A stretch of 64,000 nt of DNA. It comes from Streptomyces camponoticapitis. Its GTDB lineage: Bacteria > Actinomycetota > Actinomycetes > Streptomycetales > Streptomycetaceae. Below are positions 8,914 through 18,273 of the stretch, one piece after another. Within the stretch, counting starts at the first letter, position 1. The number at the start of each line of letters is the position of its first letter. The notes under the pieces were generated by a model, which was given only the letters and a program-made list of their open reading frames with translations, was not told where the DNA came from and ran no database searches. A program made the translations under genes and the position numbers. Where the stretch lies: positions 62,001-126,000 of the forward strand of contig NZ_BMMV01000010.1 of assembly GCF_014646115.1 (NCBI RefSeq), given 5' to 3'.

Positions 8914-10466
8914 GGCGTCGGCTCCTTCGCCGCCGTACGTTCCGTGCGGTCCGTGTCCGGCGCGCGACCGGTGGCCGCCGCCATCACGGTCTCCTCCGTC
9001 GCCCGCTCACGCGGTATCTCGGCGGTGAGCCGCCCCTCGTGCATCACGAGGATCCGGTCGGCCATGCGCAGCACCTCGGGGAGATCGGACGAGACCATCA
9101 GGACGGCGAGTCCGTCCGCGGCCAGTGACGAGAGCAGCCGGTGAACCTCGGCCTTCGTACCGACGTCGATGCCGCGCGTCGGCTCGTCGACGATCAGTAC
9201 GGCCGGGTCGGTGGCCAGCCACTTCGCGAGGACGACCTTCTGCTGATTGCCGCCGGACAGGACGGACACCGGATCGGCGAGCCTGCTGTACTTGAGCTGG
9301 AGCTTCACCGCCCAGTCGGCGGCGCGCGCGTGTTCGAGCGCCCGGCTGACCAGCCCCCGGCGGCGCACGTCGCGCAGCCCCGTCAGACCGATGTTCCGCT
9401 CGATGGACATCTCCATCACCAGACCGCGCAGCCGCCGGTCCTCGGGGACGAGCGCGAGCCCGGCGTCCATCGCCGCCGTCGGTGAACCGGCGGTCAGGAC
9501 ACGGCCGTCGACCTTCACCTCGCCCGCGTCCGCGCGGTCCACACCGAAGACGGCCTGCGCGACCTCGCTGCGCCCCGCCCCCACCAGCCCGGCGAGGGCC
9601 ACGATCTCACCACGCCGTACCTCGAACGACACGTCCCTGAAGACGCCTTCACGGGTCAGCCTGCTCACGGACAGCACGGTCGGGCCGGGCTCCGCCTCCG
9701 ACTTGGGATACAGGTCGTCCAGATCGCGGCCGACCATACGGCGCACGAGGTCGTCCTCGGTGAGCCCGTCGAGCGGTTCGGAGGCGACGTGCCGGCCGTC
9801 GCGCAGGGTCGTGACGTGCGAGCAGAGGCCGAAGATCTCCTCCAGCCGGTGCGAGATGAACAGCACCGCCGCGCCTTCCGCCCGCAACGTCCTTACGACG
9901 GAGAACAGCCGGGCGGTCTCACTGCCGGTGAGCGCGGCCGTGGGCTCGTCCATGATCAGGACCCGTGCGTCGAAGGAGAGCGCCTTGGCGATCTCGACGA
10001 TCTGCTGGTCCGCGATGGACAGTCCGCGCGCGGGCCGCCGGGGGTCGAGCGCGACGCCGAGCCTGCTCATCAGGTCGGCCGTCGCGCGGTGGACGGCCCT
10101 GCGGTCGATACGGCGGGCCGAGCGCCGTGGCTGACGGCCCATGAAGATGTTCTCCGCGATGGACAGATCGGGGAAGAGCGTCGGCTCCTGGTAGATGACC
10201 GCGATCCCGGCGTCCCTCGCGTCGGCGGGGCCGTGGAAGACGACGGGTTCGCCGGAGAGCAGGATCTTCCCCTCGTCGGGGTGGTGGACTCCGGCGAGAG
10301 TCTTGATCAGGGTGGACTTGCCCGCACCGTTCTCGCCGGCCAGGGCGTGGATCTCACCGGGCCGCAGATCCAGGGAGACGTCGTGCAGGGCCCGTACGGC
10401 TCCGAAGGTTTTGGAGACTCCCCTCAGCGCCAGGACAGGGGCAAGGCCCTTGTCGGGCTTTTCCAT
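8910..10466 (-). CDS. rhaT: Rhamnose ABC transporter ATP-binding protein (double cassette)
   Basis: A 518-residue tandem ATPase like other monosaccharide importers (RbsA/RhaT). The first cassette has an intact Walker A (GENGAGKST, near residue 45), signature LSIADQQ and Walker B VLIMDEPTAAL. The second has the usual degenerate P-loop (GLVGAGRSE), signature LSGGNQQ and Walker B VLIVDEPTRGID. It powers rhamnose import and is the first gene of the operon. A promoter and operator lie directly upstream (10539-10590). Confidence 0.92.
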   Translation of the reverse strand: MEKPDKGLAPVLALRGVSKTFGAVRALHDVSLDLRPGEIHALAGENGAGKSTLIKTLAGVHHPDEGKILLSGEPVVFHGPADARDAGIAVIYQEPTLFPDLSIAENIFMGRQPRRSARRIDRRAVHRATADLMSRLGVALDPRRPARGLSIADQQIVEIAKALSFDARVLIMDEPTAALTGSETARLFSVVRTLRAEGAAVLFISHRLEEIFGLCSHVTTLRDGRHVASEPLDGLTEDDLVRRMVGRDLDDLYPKSEAEPGPTVLSVSRLTREGVFRDVSFEVRRGEIVALAGLVGAGRSEVAQAVFGVDRADAGEVKVDGRVLTAGSPTAAMDAGLALVPEDRRLRGLVMEMSIERNIGLTGLRDVRRRGLVSRALEHARAADWAVKLQLKYSRLADPVSVLSGGNQQKVVLAKWLATDPAVLIVDEPTRGIDVGTKAEVHRLLSSLAADGLAVLMVSSDLPEVLRMADRILVMHEGRLTAEIPRERATEETVMAAATGRAPDTDRTERTAAKEPTP

Positions 10467-10538
10467 GGCGGGCTCCTCGGCGAGGCTGGTGTGGGCGGTT
10501 GTGTCGGTGGTGGTGTCGGTGACTCACCGACTCACTCA

Positions 10539-10590
10539 TGAAAGGATTCAACTTTTCCGGAAGCTAGACGTCCCGAGCGGCTCGAGTCAA
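10539..10590 (-). promoter_or_regulatory. Promoter and operator of the rhaTPQS operon
   Basis: Read on the minus strand, TTGACT (10590-10585) and TAGCTT (10566-10561) form -35 and -10 boxes with an 18-bp spacer. The operator-like TGAATCCTTTCA (10550-10539) lies just downstream, where a bound LacI protein would block transcription. It differs from the perfect copy at 10701 in two positions. Confidence 0.65.
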
Positions 10591-10662
10591 TGGGCGTGCA
10601 CCGGAAACCCTCGTCTTTTCGGTGTGGAGGGGCGGTGTGCACACTGCGGACAAGTCGGGGCC

Positions 10663-10712
10663 TTGACAGGCAGGTTGGCCCGGCTCATCATCGCCCTTGA
10701 TGAATCGATTCA
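10663..10712 (+). promoter_or_regulatory. rhaI promoter with perfect LacI-type operator
   Basis: TTGACA at 10663-10668 and CATCAT at 10686-10691 are spaced by 17 bp. The perfect palindrome TGAATCGATTCA (10701-10712) would cover the transcription start region. It is the best copy of the motif found before all three rhamnose transcripts. Confidence 0.7.
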
Positions 10713-10746
10713 CGGTCTGCTTGGTTGCTGAATGGAGCGTTGAGAG

Positions 10747-11919
10747 ATGACGAGCCGCCGATCCGACATCTCCGCCGTGAAGGCGGCCCTCAAGACGCAG
10801 GCTGTCGAGACACCGTCGTGGGCGTACGCCAACAGCGGGACCCGGTTCAAGGTCTTCGCCCGGCCGGGCGTCCCCCGTACCCCCAGGGAGAAACTGGACG
10901 ACGCGGCCCGCGTACACGCCCACACCGGCGTCGCGCCCACCGTCGCGCTCCACATCCCGTGGGACAAGGTCGACGACTACGGCGCGCTGGCCGCGTACGC
11001 CCAGGAGCGCGGACTGCGGCTCGGCACCATCAACGCCAATGTCTTCCAGGACGACGACTACAAGCTCGGCAGCGTCTGCCACCCGGATGCGGCGGTGCGC
11101 CGCAAGGCGCTCGGGCATCTGATGGAGTGCGTCGACATCATGGACGCGACGGGGTCGCGCGACCTCAAGCTCTGGTTCTCCGACGGCACCAACTACCCCG
11201 GCCAGGACGACATCCGCGCCCGCCAGGACCGTCTCTCCGAGGCGCTGGACGCCGTGTACGAGCGGCTCGGCGACCACCAGCGGATGCTGGTGGAGTACAA
11301 GCTCTTCGAGCCCGCCTTCTACGCCACCGACGTCCCGGACTGGGGCACGGCCTACGCCCACTGTCTGCGCCTCGGCGAGAAGGCCCAGGTCGTGGTCGAC
11401 ACCGGCCACCACGCGCCCGGCACGAACATCGAGTTCATCGTCGCGATCCTGCTGCGGGAGGGGAAGCTCGGGGGCTTCGACTTCAACTCCCGCTTCTACG
11501 CGGACGACGACCTGATGGCCGGCGCCGCCGACCCGTTCCAGCTCTTCCGGATCATGTACGAGGTGATCAGGGGCGGCGGGTTCACACCGGACATCGCCTT
11601 CATGCTCGACCAGTGCCACAACATCGAGGAGAAGGTCCCCGCGGTCATCCGCTCGGTGATGAACGTCCAGGAGGCGACGGCGAAGGCACTGCTGGTGGAC
11701 GCCGAGGCCCTGGCCGCCGCCCAGCGCGACGGCGACGTGCTGGCGGCGAACGCGGCCCTGATGGACGCCTACAACACGGACGTACGCCCCTTGGTGGCCG
11801 AGATCCGCACCGAACTGGGCGCGGACGCCGACCCGGTGGCGGCGTACCACGAGTCGGGCTACGGAAAGAAGATCGTCACGGAACGGGTGGGCGGGGAACA
11901 GGCGGGGTGGGGCGCGTAG
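10747..11919 (+). CDS. rhaI: L-rhamnose isomerase
   Basis: A 390-residue TIM-barrel sugar isomerase of the Pseudomonas/Rhizobium RhaI type, converting L-rhamnose to L-rhamnulose with divalent metal. Residues such as VEYKLFEP, VVDTGHHAPGTNIEF and GGFDFNSRFYADDDLMAG match the metal-binding and catalytic strands. It is divergent from the transporter operon and has its own operator. No rhamnulose kinase or aldolase follows; the next gene is cobK. Confidence 0.9.
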   Translation: MTSRRSDISAVKAALKTQAVETPSWAYANSGTRFKVFARPGVPRTPREKLDDAARVHAHTGVAPTVALHIPWDKVDDYGALAAYAQERGLRLGTINANVFQDDDYKLGSVCHPDAAVRRKALGHLMECVDIMDATGSRDLKLWFSDGTNYPGQDDIRARQDRLSEALDAVYERLGDHQRMLVEYKLFEPAFYATDVPDWGTAYAHCLRLGEKAQVVVDTGHHAPGTNIEFIVAILLREGKLGGFDFNSRFYADDDLMAGAADPFQLFRIMYEVIRGGGFTPDIAFMLDQCHNIEEKVPAVIRSVMNVQEATAKALLVDAEALAAAQRDGDVLAANAALMDAYNTDVRPLVAEIRTELGADADPVAAYHESGYGKKIVTERVGGEQAGWGA

Positions 11920-12069
11920 GCCCTCGTCCAGGTCCTCGTCCAACCCAACCGCACCACGCCACGCGGATGATCCGGGATCCACGTGGCGGGGTGGAGGTCT
12001 CGGCCGACAACACGAACGCCACCGCGCCCGGTTGGCAACGTACCCGCACCGTCCCCGTAGCCTCGTCCC

Positions 12070-12852
12070 ATGCCCCACCCGCGCGTGCTCATCCTCGGCG
12101 GTACCGGTGAAGCCCGTCGGCTCGCCGGCGCGCTCGCCGTCGAAGCCCCCCAGACGCACGTCACCACCTCCCTCGCCGGGCGCGTCGCCAACCCGGCCGC
12201 GCCCGCCGCCGGGGACGTCCGCGTCGGGGGATTCGGGGGGCCCGACGCCCTCGCCGCGTGGCTGGTGGAGCACCGTATCGACGTTCTCGTCGACGCCACG
12301 CACCCCTTCGCCGCCACCATCAGCGAGCACGCGGCCCGTGCGGCGGCCATCTCCGGCACCCCGCTCTTCGCCCTGCGGCGACCCGGCTGGCCCGTCGACC
12401 CGCGTGACCGCAGACACCCCGCCCGCTCGCTCGCGGACGCCGCCGCGCGGCTCCCCGTACTCGGCGGCACGCGCGTCTTCCTCACCACCGGGCGTCAGGG
12501 GCTCGCCGCATTCGCCGGGCCCGAACTGGACGGGTCGCACTTCCTCGTACGCACCGTGGAGCCGCCCGAGCCGCCCCTGCCCCGCAGCACCCGCATCCTG
12601 CTCGACCGGGGCCCTTACACCGTCGAAGGCGAGACCGCGCTCCTCCTCGAACACCGCGTCGACGTCCTCGTCACCAAGGACAGCGGCGGCCCGGCCACCG
12701 CCGCGAAACTCACCGCCGCCCGCGAACTCGGCCTGCCCGTGGTCGTCGTCGAACGGCCGCCCACACCCGAGGGCGTACCCGAAGTCCCCGACGTACGGGC
12801 GGCGCTCGCCCGGCTCGGCCTCAGTCCCGCCGCAGCAGATACGTGTCCATGA
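12070..12852 (+). CDS. cobK: Precorrin-6A reductase (cobalt-precorrin-6A reductase)
   Basis: A 260-residue CobK/CbiJ enzyme that reduces precorrin-6A with NADPH in cobalamin ring synthesis. It begins with the nucleotide-binding motif LILGGTGEARRLA and has the conserved VDATHPFAATIS, LTTGRQGL and VTKDSGG segments. Its 3' end overlaps the convergent cobF by 32 bp. No cobalamin riboswitch was seen upstream. Confidence 0.9.
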   Translation: MPHPRVLILGGTGEARRLAGALAVEAPQTHVTTSLAGRVANPAAPAAGDVRVGGFGGPDALAAWLVEHRIDVLVDATHPFAATISEHAARAAAISGTPLFALRRPGWPVDPRDRRHPARSLADAAARLPVLGGTRVFLTTGRQGLAAFAGPELDGSHFLVRTVEPPEPPLPRSTRILLDRGPYTVEGETALLLEHRVDVLVTKDSGGPATAAKLTAARELGLPVVVVERPPTPEGVPEVPDVRAALARLGLSPAAADTCP

Positions 12853-13585
12853 TCCAGCCCTTGCGGGCGCGGGCCTCCGCCCGTAGCTCCACGATCCGGT
12901 CCGCGACCTCCGAGAGCCGTCCTGAGACGAGGATCTCGTCCGCCGTCCCGACGTACGCGCCCCAGTGGATGACCGGGTCCTGCGCCAGGTAGTGGCGGAA
13001 CGACTGGTGCCCGTCCAGCATCACCACCACGTCGTCCACCCCCTCCGGCCATGCCTCCGCCAGCCGCCGGCCCGTCGTGATCTGCACCGGGCGCGCCACC
13101 CTGTTCAGCCCCGTACGGTGCTTGGCGAGCAGCGCCGAGACGCTGCTGATGCCCGGGATCACCTCGTGCTCGAAGGCGACCGTGCCGCGTTCCAGGATCT
13201 CGTCCAGGATGCCGAGCGTGGAGTCGTACAGCGCGGGGTCGCCCCACACCAGGAACGCCCCGACCTGGTCGTCACCCAGCTCGTCGGCGATCATCCGCTC
13301 GTAGATGCCGGCGCGTTTGGTGCGCCAGTCGCCGACGGCGGGGGAGTAGTCGGCGCCGCCGGCCGTGCGGTCCCGTTCCGGGTCGCGCGCCTCCACCAGC
13401 CGGTACTCCCGGCCGTCCGTGATGTGCTCCGCCAGGATGTCGTGCCGCAGCCGGATCAGGTCGGCCTTCTCCGCGCCCTTGTCGAGGAGGAAGAACACGT
13501 CCACCCGGTTCAGCGCCTTGACCGCCTGGAGGGTCAGCTGGTCAGGGTCGCCCGCGCCGATGCCGATCACATAGATCTGTCTCAC
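12821..13585 (-). CDS. cobF: Precorrin-6A synthase (deacetylating)
   Basis: A 254-residue SAM-dependent tetrapyrrole methylase. The N-terminus YVIGIGAGDPDQLTLQAVKAL is the methylase fold signature, and VWGDPALYDSTL and VIPGISSVSALLA are the usual SAM and substrate loops. CobF methylates C-1 of precorrin-5 with loss of acetate in the aerobic B12 pathway. It acts just before CobK, so the convergent overlapping pair encodes consecutive steps. Confidence 0.9.
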   Translation of the reverse strand: MRQIYVIGIGAGDPDQLTLQAVKALNRVDVFFLLDKGAEKADLIRLRHDILAEHITDGREYRLVEARDPERDRTAGGADYSPAVGDWRTKRAGIYERMIADELGDDQVGAFLVWGDPALYDSTLGILDEILERGTVAFEHEVIPGISSVSALLAKHRTGLNRVARPVQITTGRRLAEAWPEGVDDVVVMLDGHQSFRHYLAQDPVIHWGAYVGTADEILVSGRLSEVADRIVELRAEARARKGWIMDTYLLRRD

Positions 13586-13692
13586 CGGGCCGAGTCTGCC
13601 TCATGCCCTCGCCAGCCCTTCAGCCACCGTCGATACATCGGATGACTGCGCGGGTCTTACGTTCGCCGCAGGTCACCGCATATGCTCCGGCC

Positions 13693-14412
13693 ATGCGTGT
13701 CGCCCTCTTCGTCACCTGCGTCAACGACGCGGTGTATCCGTCCACCGGGATCGCGACCGTGCGGCTCCTCGAACGCCTCGGGGTGGAGGTCGACTTCCCC
13801 GAGGCGCAGACCTGCTGCGGGCAGCCCCAGTACAACACCGGCTACCGCGCCGAGACCGAGCCGCTCGTACGCCGTACCGCCGCCGCCTTCGAGGGGTACG
13901 AGTATGTGGTGACCCCCTCGGGATCCTGTGCCGCCATGGTCCGGCAGCACTACCCGAAGATCGGCGACGCCTCGGCCGCGTCCCTCGCCACCCGTACCTA
14001 CGAGCTCACCGAGTTCCTCGTCGACGTCCTTGGAGTGACCGACGTCGGCGCGTACTTTCCGCACACGGTGACCTACCACCCCTCCTGCCACGGCCTGCGT
14101 CTCCTCGGCCTCGGCGACAGACCGCGCCGCCTCCTGGAGGCCGTCGAAGGACTGGAGCTGCGCGAGCTGCCCGGCGCCGACGAATGCTGTGGCTTCGGCG
14201 GCACCTTCGCCGTGAAGAACTCCGATGTATCGACCGCCATGGGCCAGGACAAGGTCAGCAACGCCGTCTCCACCGGTGCCGACGTCCTGTGCGGCGCCGA
14301 CAACTCCTGCCTCATGCACATCGGGGGCGTTCTGCGCCGCGAGGAAGCACCGCTGCGCGCCCTGCATCTCGCCGACATCCTGGCGAGCACCCGAGAGGAG
14401 CCCCTCGTATGA
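13693..14412 (+). CDS. lutA: L-lactate utilisation protein LutA (Fe-S)
   Basis: A 239-residue protein with two CCG (cysteine-rich) domains: TCCGQPQYNTGY near residue 38 and ECCGFGGTFAVKN near residue 165, with a third Cys motif YHPSCHG between. With LutB and LutC it oxidises L-lactate to pyruvate at the membrane. I chose the ATG at 13693 because the family starts MRVALFVTC. It overlaps lutB by ATGA. Confidence 0.9.
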   Translation: MRVALFVTCVNDAVYPSTGIATVRLLERLGVEVDFPEAQTCCGQPQYNTGYRAETEPLVRRTAAAFEGYEYVVTPSGSCAAMVRQHYPKIGDASAASLATRTYELTEFLVDVLGVTDVGAYFPHTVTYHPSCHGLRLLGLGDRPRRLLEAVEGLELRELPGADECCGFGGTFAVKNSDVSTAMGQDKVSNAVSTGADVLCGADNSCLMHIGGVLRREEAPLRALHLADILASTREEPLV

Positions 14413-15866
14413 GCGGGACGTTCGTCGGTATGCCGTCCTTCCCGCGCGCGGCCAAGGAGGCCGTGCACAACAAGACTCTGCGCGGCAATCTGCGCCACGC
14501 CACCCACACCATCCGCGACAAGCGCGCCAAGGCGGTGGCCGAACTCGCCGACTGGGCCGAGCTGCGCGAGGCCGGGAAGCAGATCAAGGACCACACGCTG
14601 CGCCATCTCGACCGCTATCTCCTCCAGTTGGAGGACCGGGTCGCCGCGGCGGGCGGCACCGTCCACTGGGCGGCCGACGCCGACGAGGCCAACCGGATCG
14701 TCACCGACCTGGTCAGGGCCACCGGTGAGACCGAGGTCGTCAAGGTCAAGTCGATGGCCACCCAGGAGATCGGACTCAACGAGGCCCTGGAGGCCGAAGG
14801 CATCGCGGCGTACGAGACCGACCTCGCCGAACTCATCGTCCAACTCGGCGACGACCGGCCCTCCCACATACTCGTCCCCGCCATCCACCGCAACCGCGGC
14901 GAGATCCGGGACATCTTCCGTACCAAGATGGGCGACTGGGGCCGCGCCGCGCCCAAGGGGCTCTCCGACACTCCCGCGGACCTCGCCGAGGCCGCACGGC
15001 TCCATCTCCGCGAGAAGTTCCTGCGCGCGAAGGTCGGCATCTCCGGCGCCAACTTCATGGTCGCCGAGACCGGCACGCTCGTCGTCTTCGAGTCCGAGGG
15101 CAACGGCCGGATGTGCCTGACGCTGCCCGAGACCCTGATTTCCGTCGTGGGCATCGAGAAGGTGGTGCCGACCTGGCGGGATCTGGAGGTCTTTCTCCAG
15201 ACGCTGCCGCGCTCCTCGACCGCCGAGCGGATGAATCCGTACACGTCGACCTGGACGGGGACCGCCGACGGCGACGGGCCGCGGACCTTCCACCTCGTCC
15301 TCCTCGACAACGGACGCACCGACACCCTCGCCGACGAGGTCGGCCGCCAGGCGCTGCGCTGCATCCGCTGCTCGGCCTGTCTCAACGTCTGCCCGGTGTA
15401 CGAGCGGGCCGGCGGGCACGCCTACGGCTCCGTCTACCCGGGGCCGATCGGGGCGATCCTCAGCCCCCAACTCCGGGGCATCCAGAGCGAGATCGACGCC
15501 TCACTGCCGTACGCCTCGTCGCTGTGCGGCGCCTGCTACGAGGTGTGCCCGGTCGCGATCGACATCCCGGAGGTACTGGTACACCTGCGGGAACGGGTCG
15601 CCGATCAGGGCGGCAAGGGGCACCGGCTCGAAAAGGCCGCGATGAAGGCCGCGGGATGGGTCCTCGACCATCCTGGTGTGCTGGGGGCGGGGGAGCGGGT
15701 CGCGTCGAAGACGCGCAAGCTGCACCCGTCGAAGCTGCCGGGCGCCGGCGCGTGGACGCGGAGCAGGGAACTGCCGGAGATGCCGGCGGAGCCGTTCCGG
15801 GACTGGTGGAAGAAGAACCGCGGAGAGTCGGGCACGACACCGAACACGGAGGGGAAGAAGCCCTGA
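14409..15866 (+). CDS. lutB: L-lactate utilisation iron-sulfur protein LutB
   Basis: A 485-residue protein with an N-terminal LUD domain and a C-terminal ferredoxin-like part. The 4Fe-4S motifs are CIRCSACLNVCP (near residue 318) and CGACYEVCPVAIDIPE (near residue 375). It passes electrons within the LutABC lactate oxidase. Its stop overlaps the lutC start by one base (TGATG). Confidence 0.92.
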   Translation: MSGTFVGMPSFPRAAKEAVHNKTLRGNLRHATHTIRDKRAKAVAELADWAELREAGKQIKDHTLRHLDRYLLQLEDRVAAAGGTVHWAADADEANRIVTDLVRATGETEVVKVKSMATQEIGLNEALEAEGIAAYETDLAELIVQLGDDRPSHILVPAIHRNRGEIRDIFRTKMGDWGRAAPKGLSDTPADLAEAARLHLREKFLRAKVGISGANFMVAETGTLVVFESEGNGRMCLTLPETLISVVGIEKVVPTWRDLEVFLQTLPRSSTAERMNPYTSTWTGTADGDGPRTFHLVLLDNGRTDTLADEVGRQALRCIRCSACLNVCPVYERAGGHAYGSVYPGPIGAILSPQLRGIQSEIDASLPYASSLCGACYEVCPVAIDIPEVLVHLRERVADQGGKGHRLEKAAMKAAGWVLDHPGVLGAGERVASKTRKLHPSKLPGAGAWTRSRELPEMPAEPFRDWWKKNRGESGTTPNTEGKKP

Positions 15867-16573
15867 TGAGCACCAGCCCCGCAGCGGGCCCCGGGCCCGG
15901 CCCCGACTCGGCCTCGGGGGCGGCCCCCGGCTCGGCCTCCGGCTCCGGCTCCGGCTCGCGCGAGCGCATCCTCGCCAAGGTCCGCGCGGCCGTCGCCGAC
16001 GCGCCCGACGCCCCGGAAGTCACCCGCGGCTATCTCGACACACACACCCCCGACGCCGGGATGGTCGACCTGCTGGCCGAGAACCTCGCCGACTACCGCG
16101 CCGTCGTCCACCGCACCGACTCCGCCGGGCTCACCGAACTGCTGATGCGCCTGCTCGCCGAGCACGGTTCCCGTACGGTCCTCGTGCCGCCGGGCCTGCC
16201 CCCGTCGTGGCTCGCCGCCGCCGATCCGACCCGGATCCATGACCGGGAGGCGTCGACCGCGGCGGAGTTGGACGAGGTCGACAGCGTCGTCACCGGCTGC
16301 GCCGTGGCCATCGCGGAGACCGGCACGATCGTCCTGGACGGCAGCCCCGACCAGGGCCGGCGCCGAATCTCGCTCATCCCGGACCACCACATCTGTGTCG
16401 TACGGGCGCCGGAACAGGTCGTCGCGTCCGTACCGCGGGCGCTGCCGCGACTCGACCCGACCCGACCGCTGACCTGGATCTCGGGGCCGTCGGCGACGAG
16501 CGACATCGAGCTGGACCGGGTCGAGGGCGTCCACGGCCCGCGCACCCTTGAGGTGGTCCTGGTCGAGGACTGA
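15866..16573 (+). CDS. lutC: L-lactate utilisation protein LutC
   Basis: A 235-residue LUD-domain protein. A low-complexity Gly/Pro/Ser leader (residues 5-31) precedes the conserved domain, with IAETGTIVLDGSPDQGRRRISLIPDHHICVV as its core. It completes lutABC. Start coupling to lutB leaves no gap. The Pro/Ser-rich leader is unusual but in frame and not needed for the fold. Confidence 0.9.
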   Translation: MSTSPAAGPGPGPDSASGAAPGSASGSGSGSRERILAKVRAAVADAPDAPEVTRGYLDTHTPDAGMVDLLAENLADYRAVVHRTDSAGLTELLMRLLAEHGSRTVLVPPGLPPSWLAAADPTRIHDREASTAAELDEVDSVVTGCAVAIAETGTIVLDGSPDQGRRRISLIPDHHICVVRAPEQVVASVPRALPRLDPTRPLTWISGPSATSDIELDRVEGVHGPRTLEVVLVED

Positions 16574-16579
16574 CCAGGA
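16557..16579. terminator. Hairpin over the lutC stop codon
   Basis: A perfect 8-bp inverted repeat (TCCTGGTC / GACCAGGA) with a 7-base loop contains the lutC stop codon and lies between two convergent genes. It probably ends transcription from both sides. Confidence 0.5.
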
Positions 16580-16598
16580 CGCCGAGCCCCGCCGCTCC

Positions 16599-18113
16599 CT
16601 ACGCGTCCGGCACCCAACTGCCGTGGAATCCCAGCGGCACCCGGCCCGGCAGATGGATCCGCGCGACCGGCCGGCCGGTGAAGTCCTGCGCCGACAGGAT
16701 GACGAGGTCGGACGCGCCGCGTTCCGGGTTGTGGACGTACGCCAGCGTGTAGCCGTCGTCCTCCGCCGCCGACGTGGACTCCGGGCGGGACGGCACGAAG
16801 ACGGCCTCGGACGTCGCCGCGTCCTTCGGGAACCGATGCACCTGCGTGGTGCCGCGCAACATGTCGTGCTTGATGAGGGTGTTGCTGAAGGACCCGTCCG
16901 GCGGCACCCCGTCGACGGTGCCGTAGGCCCGCCACATCTCCGCGGCCGACGCCGAGTAGGCGTACCGGTGGCGGTGCGCGACCATGGCCTCGTTGACGCG
17001 CGGGAACTCCTGCGGCCGGTCGTCGAGCCGCTGGTGGCGCACCTTCCCGTGGGCCAGGTCGATGGTCCAGCGGTCGAGGGCCGGCGTCCCGTCCGCCGAA
17101 GGTCCTCCGTTGTCACGGCCCTCCACATGCATGGGGGCGGGCATGGACGTGAAGTCGACGACGATTCCGGGGCCCTGGTCGTGTGTGCGAGTAGTAGAGC
17201 GGATCGACCTCGAACCAGCGCACCGGCCCGCCGGAGCGGCGCATCACGCCGACGCGCATCGGATGCCGCTTGTTCCACTTGTACGGCACGGTGGCGCCGG
17301 CCTCGGCCCCCGCCATGTCGAACGTGATCGGCACGTCCACAATGACGACATGACGCTCCGTCAGGGCGAAGTCGTGCATCATCGGCGCGACCGGGATCTT
17401 CGTCACGCGCACCACCCTGCCGGTGTGGTCGATCACCAGATGCCGTACGTGGTCCCAGGTCGGGTAGTACGAGATGGCGTGCAACTCATCAGCCCTGGCG
17501 TCGTACTTGGTGTGCGCCGTGAACGCGCCTACGAGGGTGGAGCGGAAGTCGTACGGGCGCACCGTGTTGAGGTCGCCGTCGAGCTCGTACGGCAGCGGCC
17601 CGCTCTCCTGAAGGGCCAGGATGCGGCCCTTGTACGGGATGACGTGGGTGTTGGCCGGGAAGTCGTCGGGCGGCACCTCGCCCGGGTACGGCTCGCCCAG
17701 CTTCTCGGCGACGGAGGCGGAGCGGACCCAGCGGTTGCGGTACCACTCGGCGCGGCCGTTCCGCAGCCGGACGCCGTGCACCATGCCGTCGCCCTGCATC
17801 CAGTGGTGCGCCCGCGGATCCTCCAGACCGAGCACGTTCGGGCCGACCCGCAGATAGCGGCCGTTCAACTCGCGGGGTTCCGCCCCGTCACCGGCAGTCC
17901 GAAGGCCGTCAGTTCCTCCGTGACCGGCGCGAACGGGCCCTTGAGGAACGGGTACGAGACGCCGGCCCGCTCACGCGCCGTCGTCCCGGTGAGCCCACGG
18001 GCGGCGGCCTGGGCGACACCGACCTGACCGCCCGCGCCGTACGCCCCCACCACACTGCCCGCGGCTGCGACCGCCGCGCCCCGCAACACCCTGCGCCGTG
18101 TGTGACCACTCAT
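16599..18113 (-). pseudogene. Carotenoid oxygenase (RPE65/lignostilbene dioxygenase family), two frame breaks
   Basis: Three overlapping reading frames together encode one carotenoid cleavage dioxygenase. The first (start 18113) has a Tat-like leader (TRRRVLRGAAVAAAG) and reaches LPVTGRNP. The second begins RELNGRYLRVGPN and contains two Fe-binding His motifs (FTAHTKYD, MMHDFALT). The third runs from about 17185 to GFHGSWVPDA, the last His motif. One missing C in a C-run near 17875 explains the first break. The second, near 17180-17190 in a GT-repeat, falls at the third Fe-ligand motif, and family residues there also seem lost. The gene is either dead or carries two sequencing errors. Confidence 0.8.
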
Positions 18114-18273
18114 CGCGCACTCTCTCCCCGCTGTCGAAGCCCCGAGGGGCGTATCCGATCGATAGGGAAGATCTTGCTGCGGACGGGCGCGCGGGTCAGG
18201 AGGGCTGAGGCCCGAACACAAGTGTAGCTGCCCCCTCTGTCCGGGAGTGTCGCCCGATCCCCGGCGGCTGCCG

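Noticed and set aside
11920..12069. A cobalamin riboswitch before cobK
   Set aside because: No B12-box-like sequence or extended conserved stem was seen in the short leader.
10564..12654. A long minus-strand open frame over rhaI and cobK
   Set aside because: Both genes below it are clear family members on the plus strand. The antisense translation has no recognisable domain.
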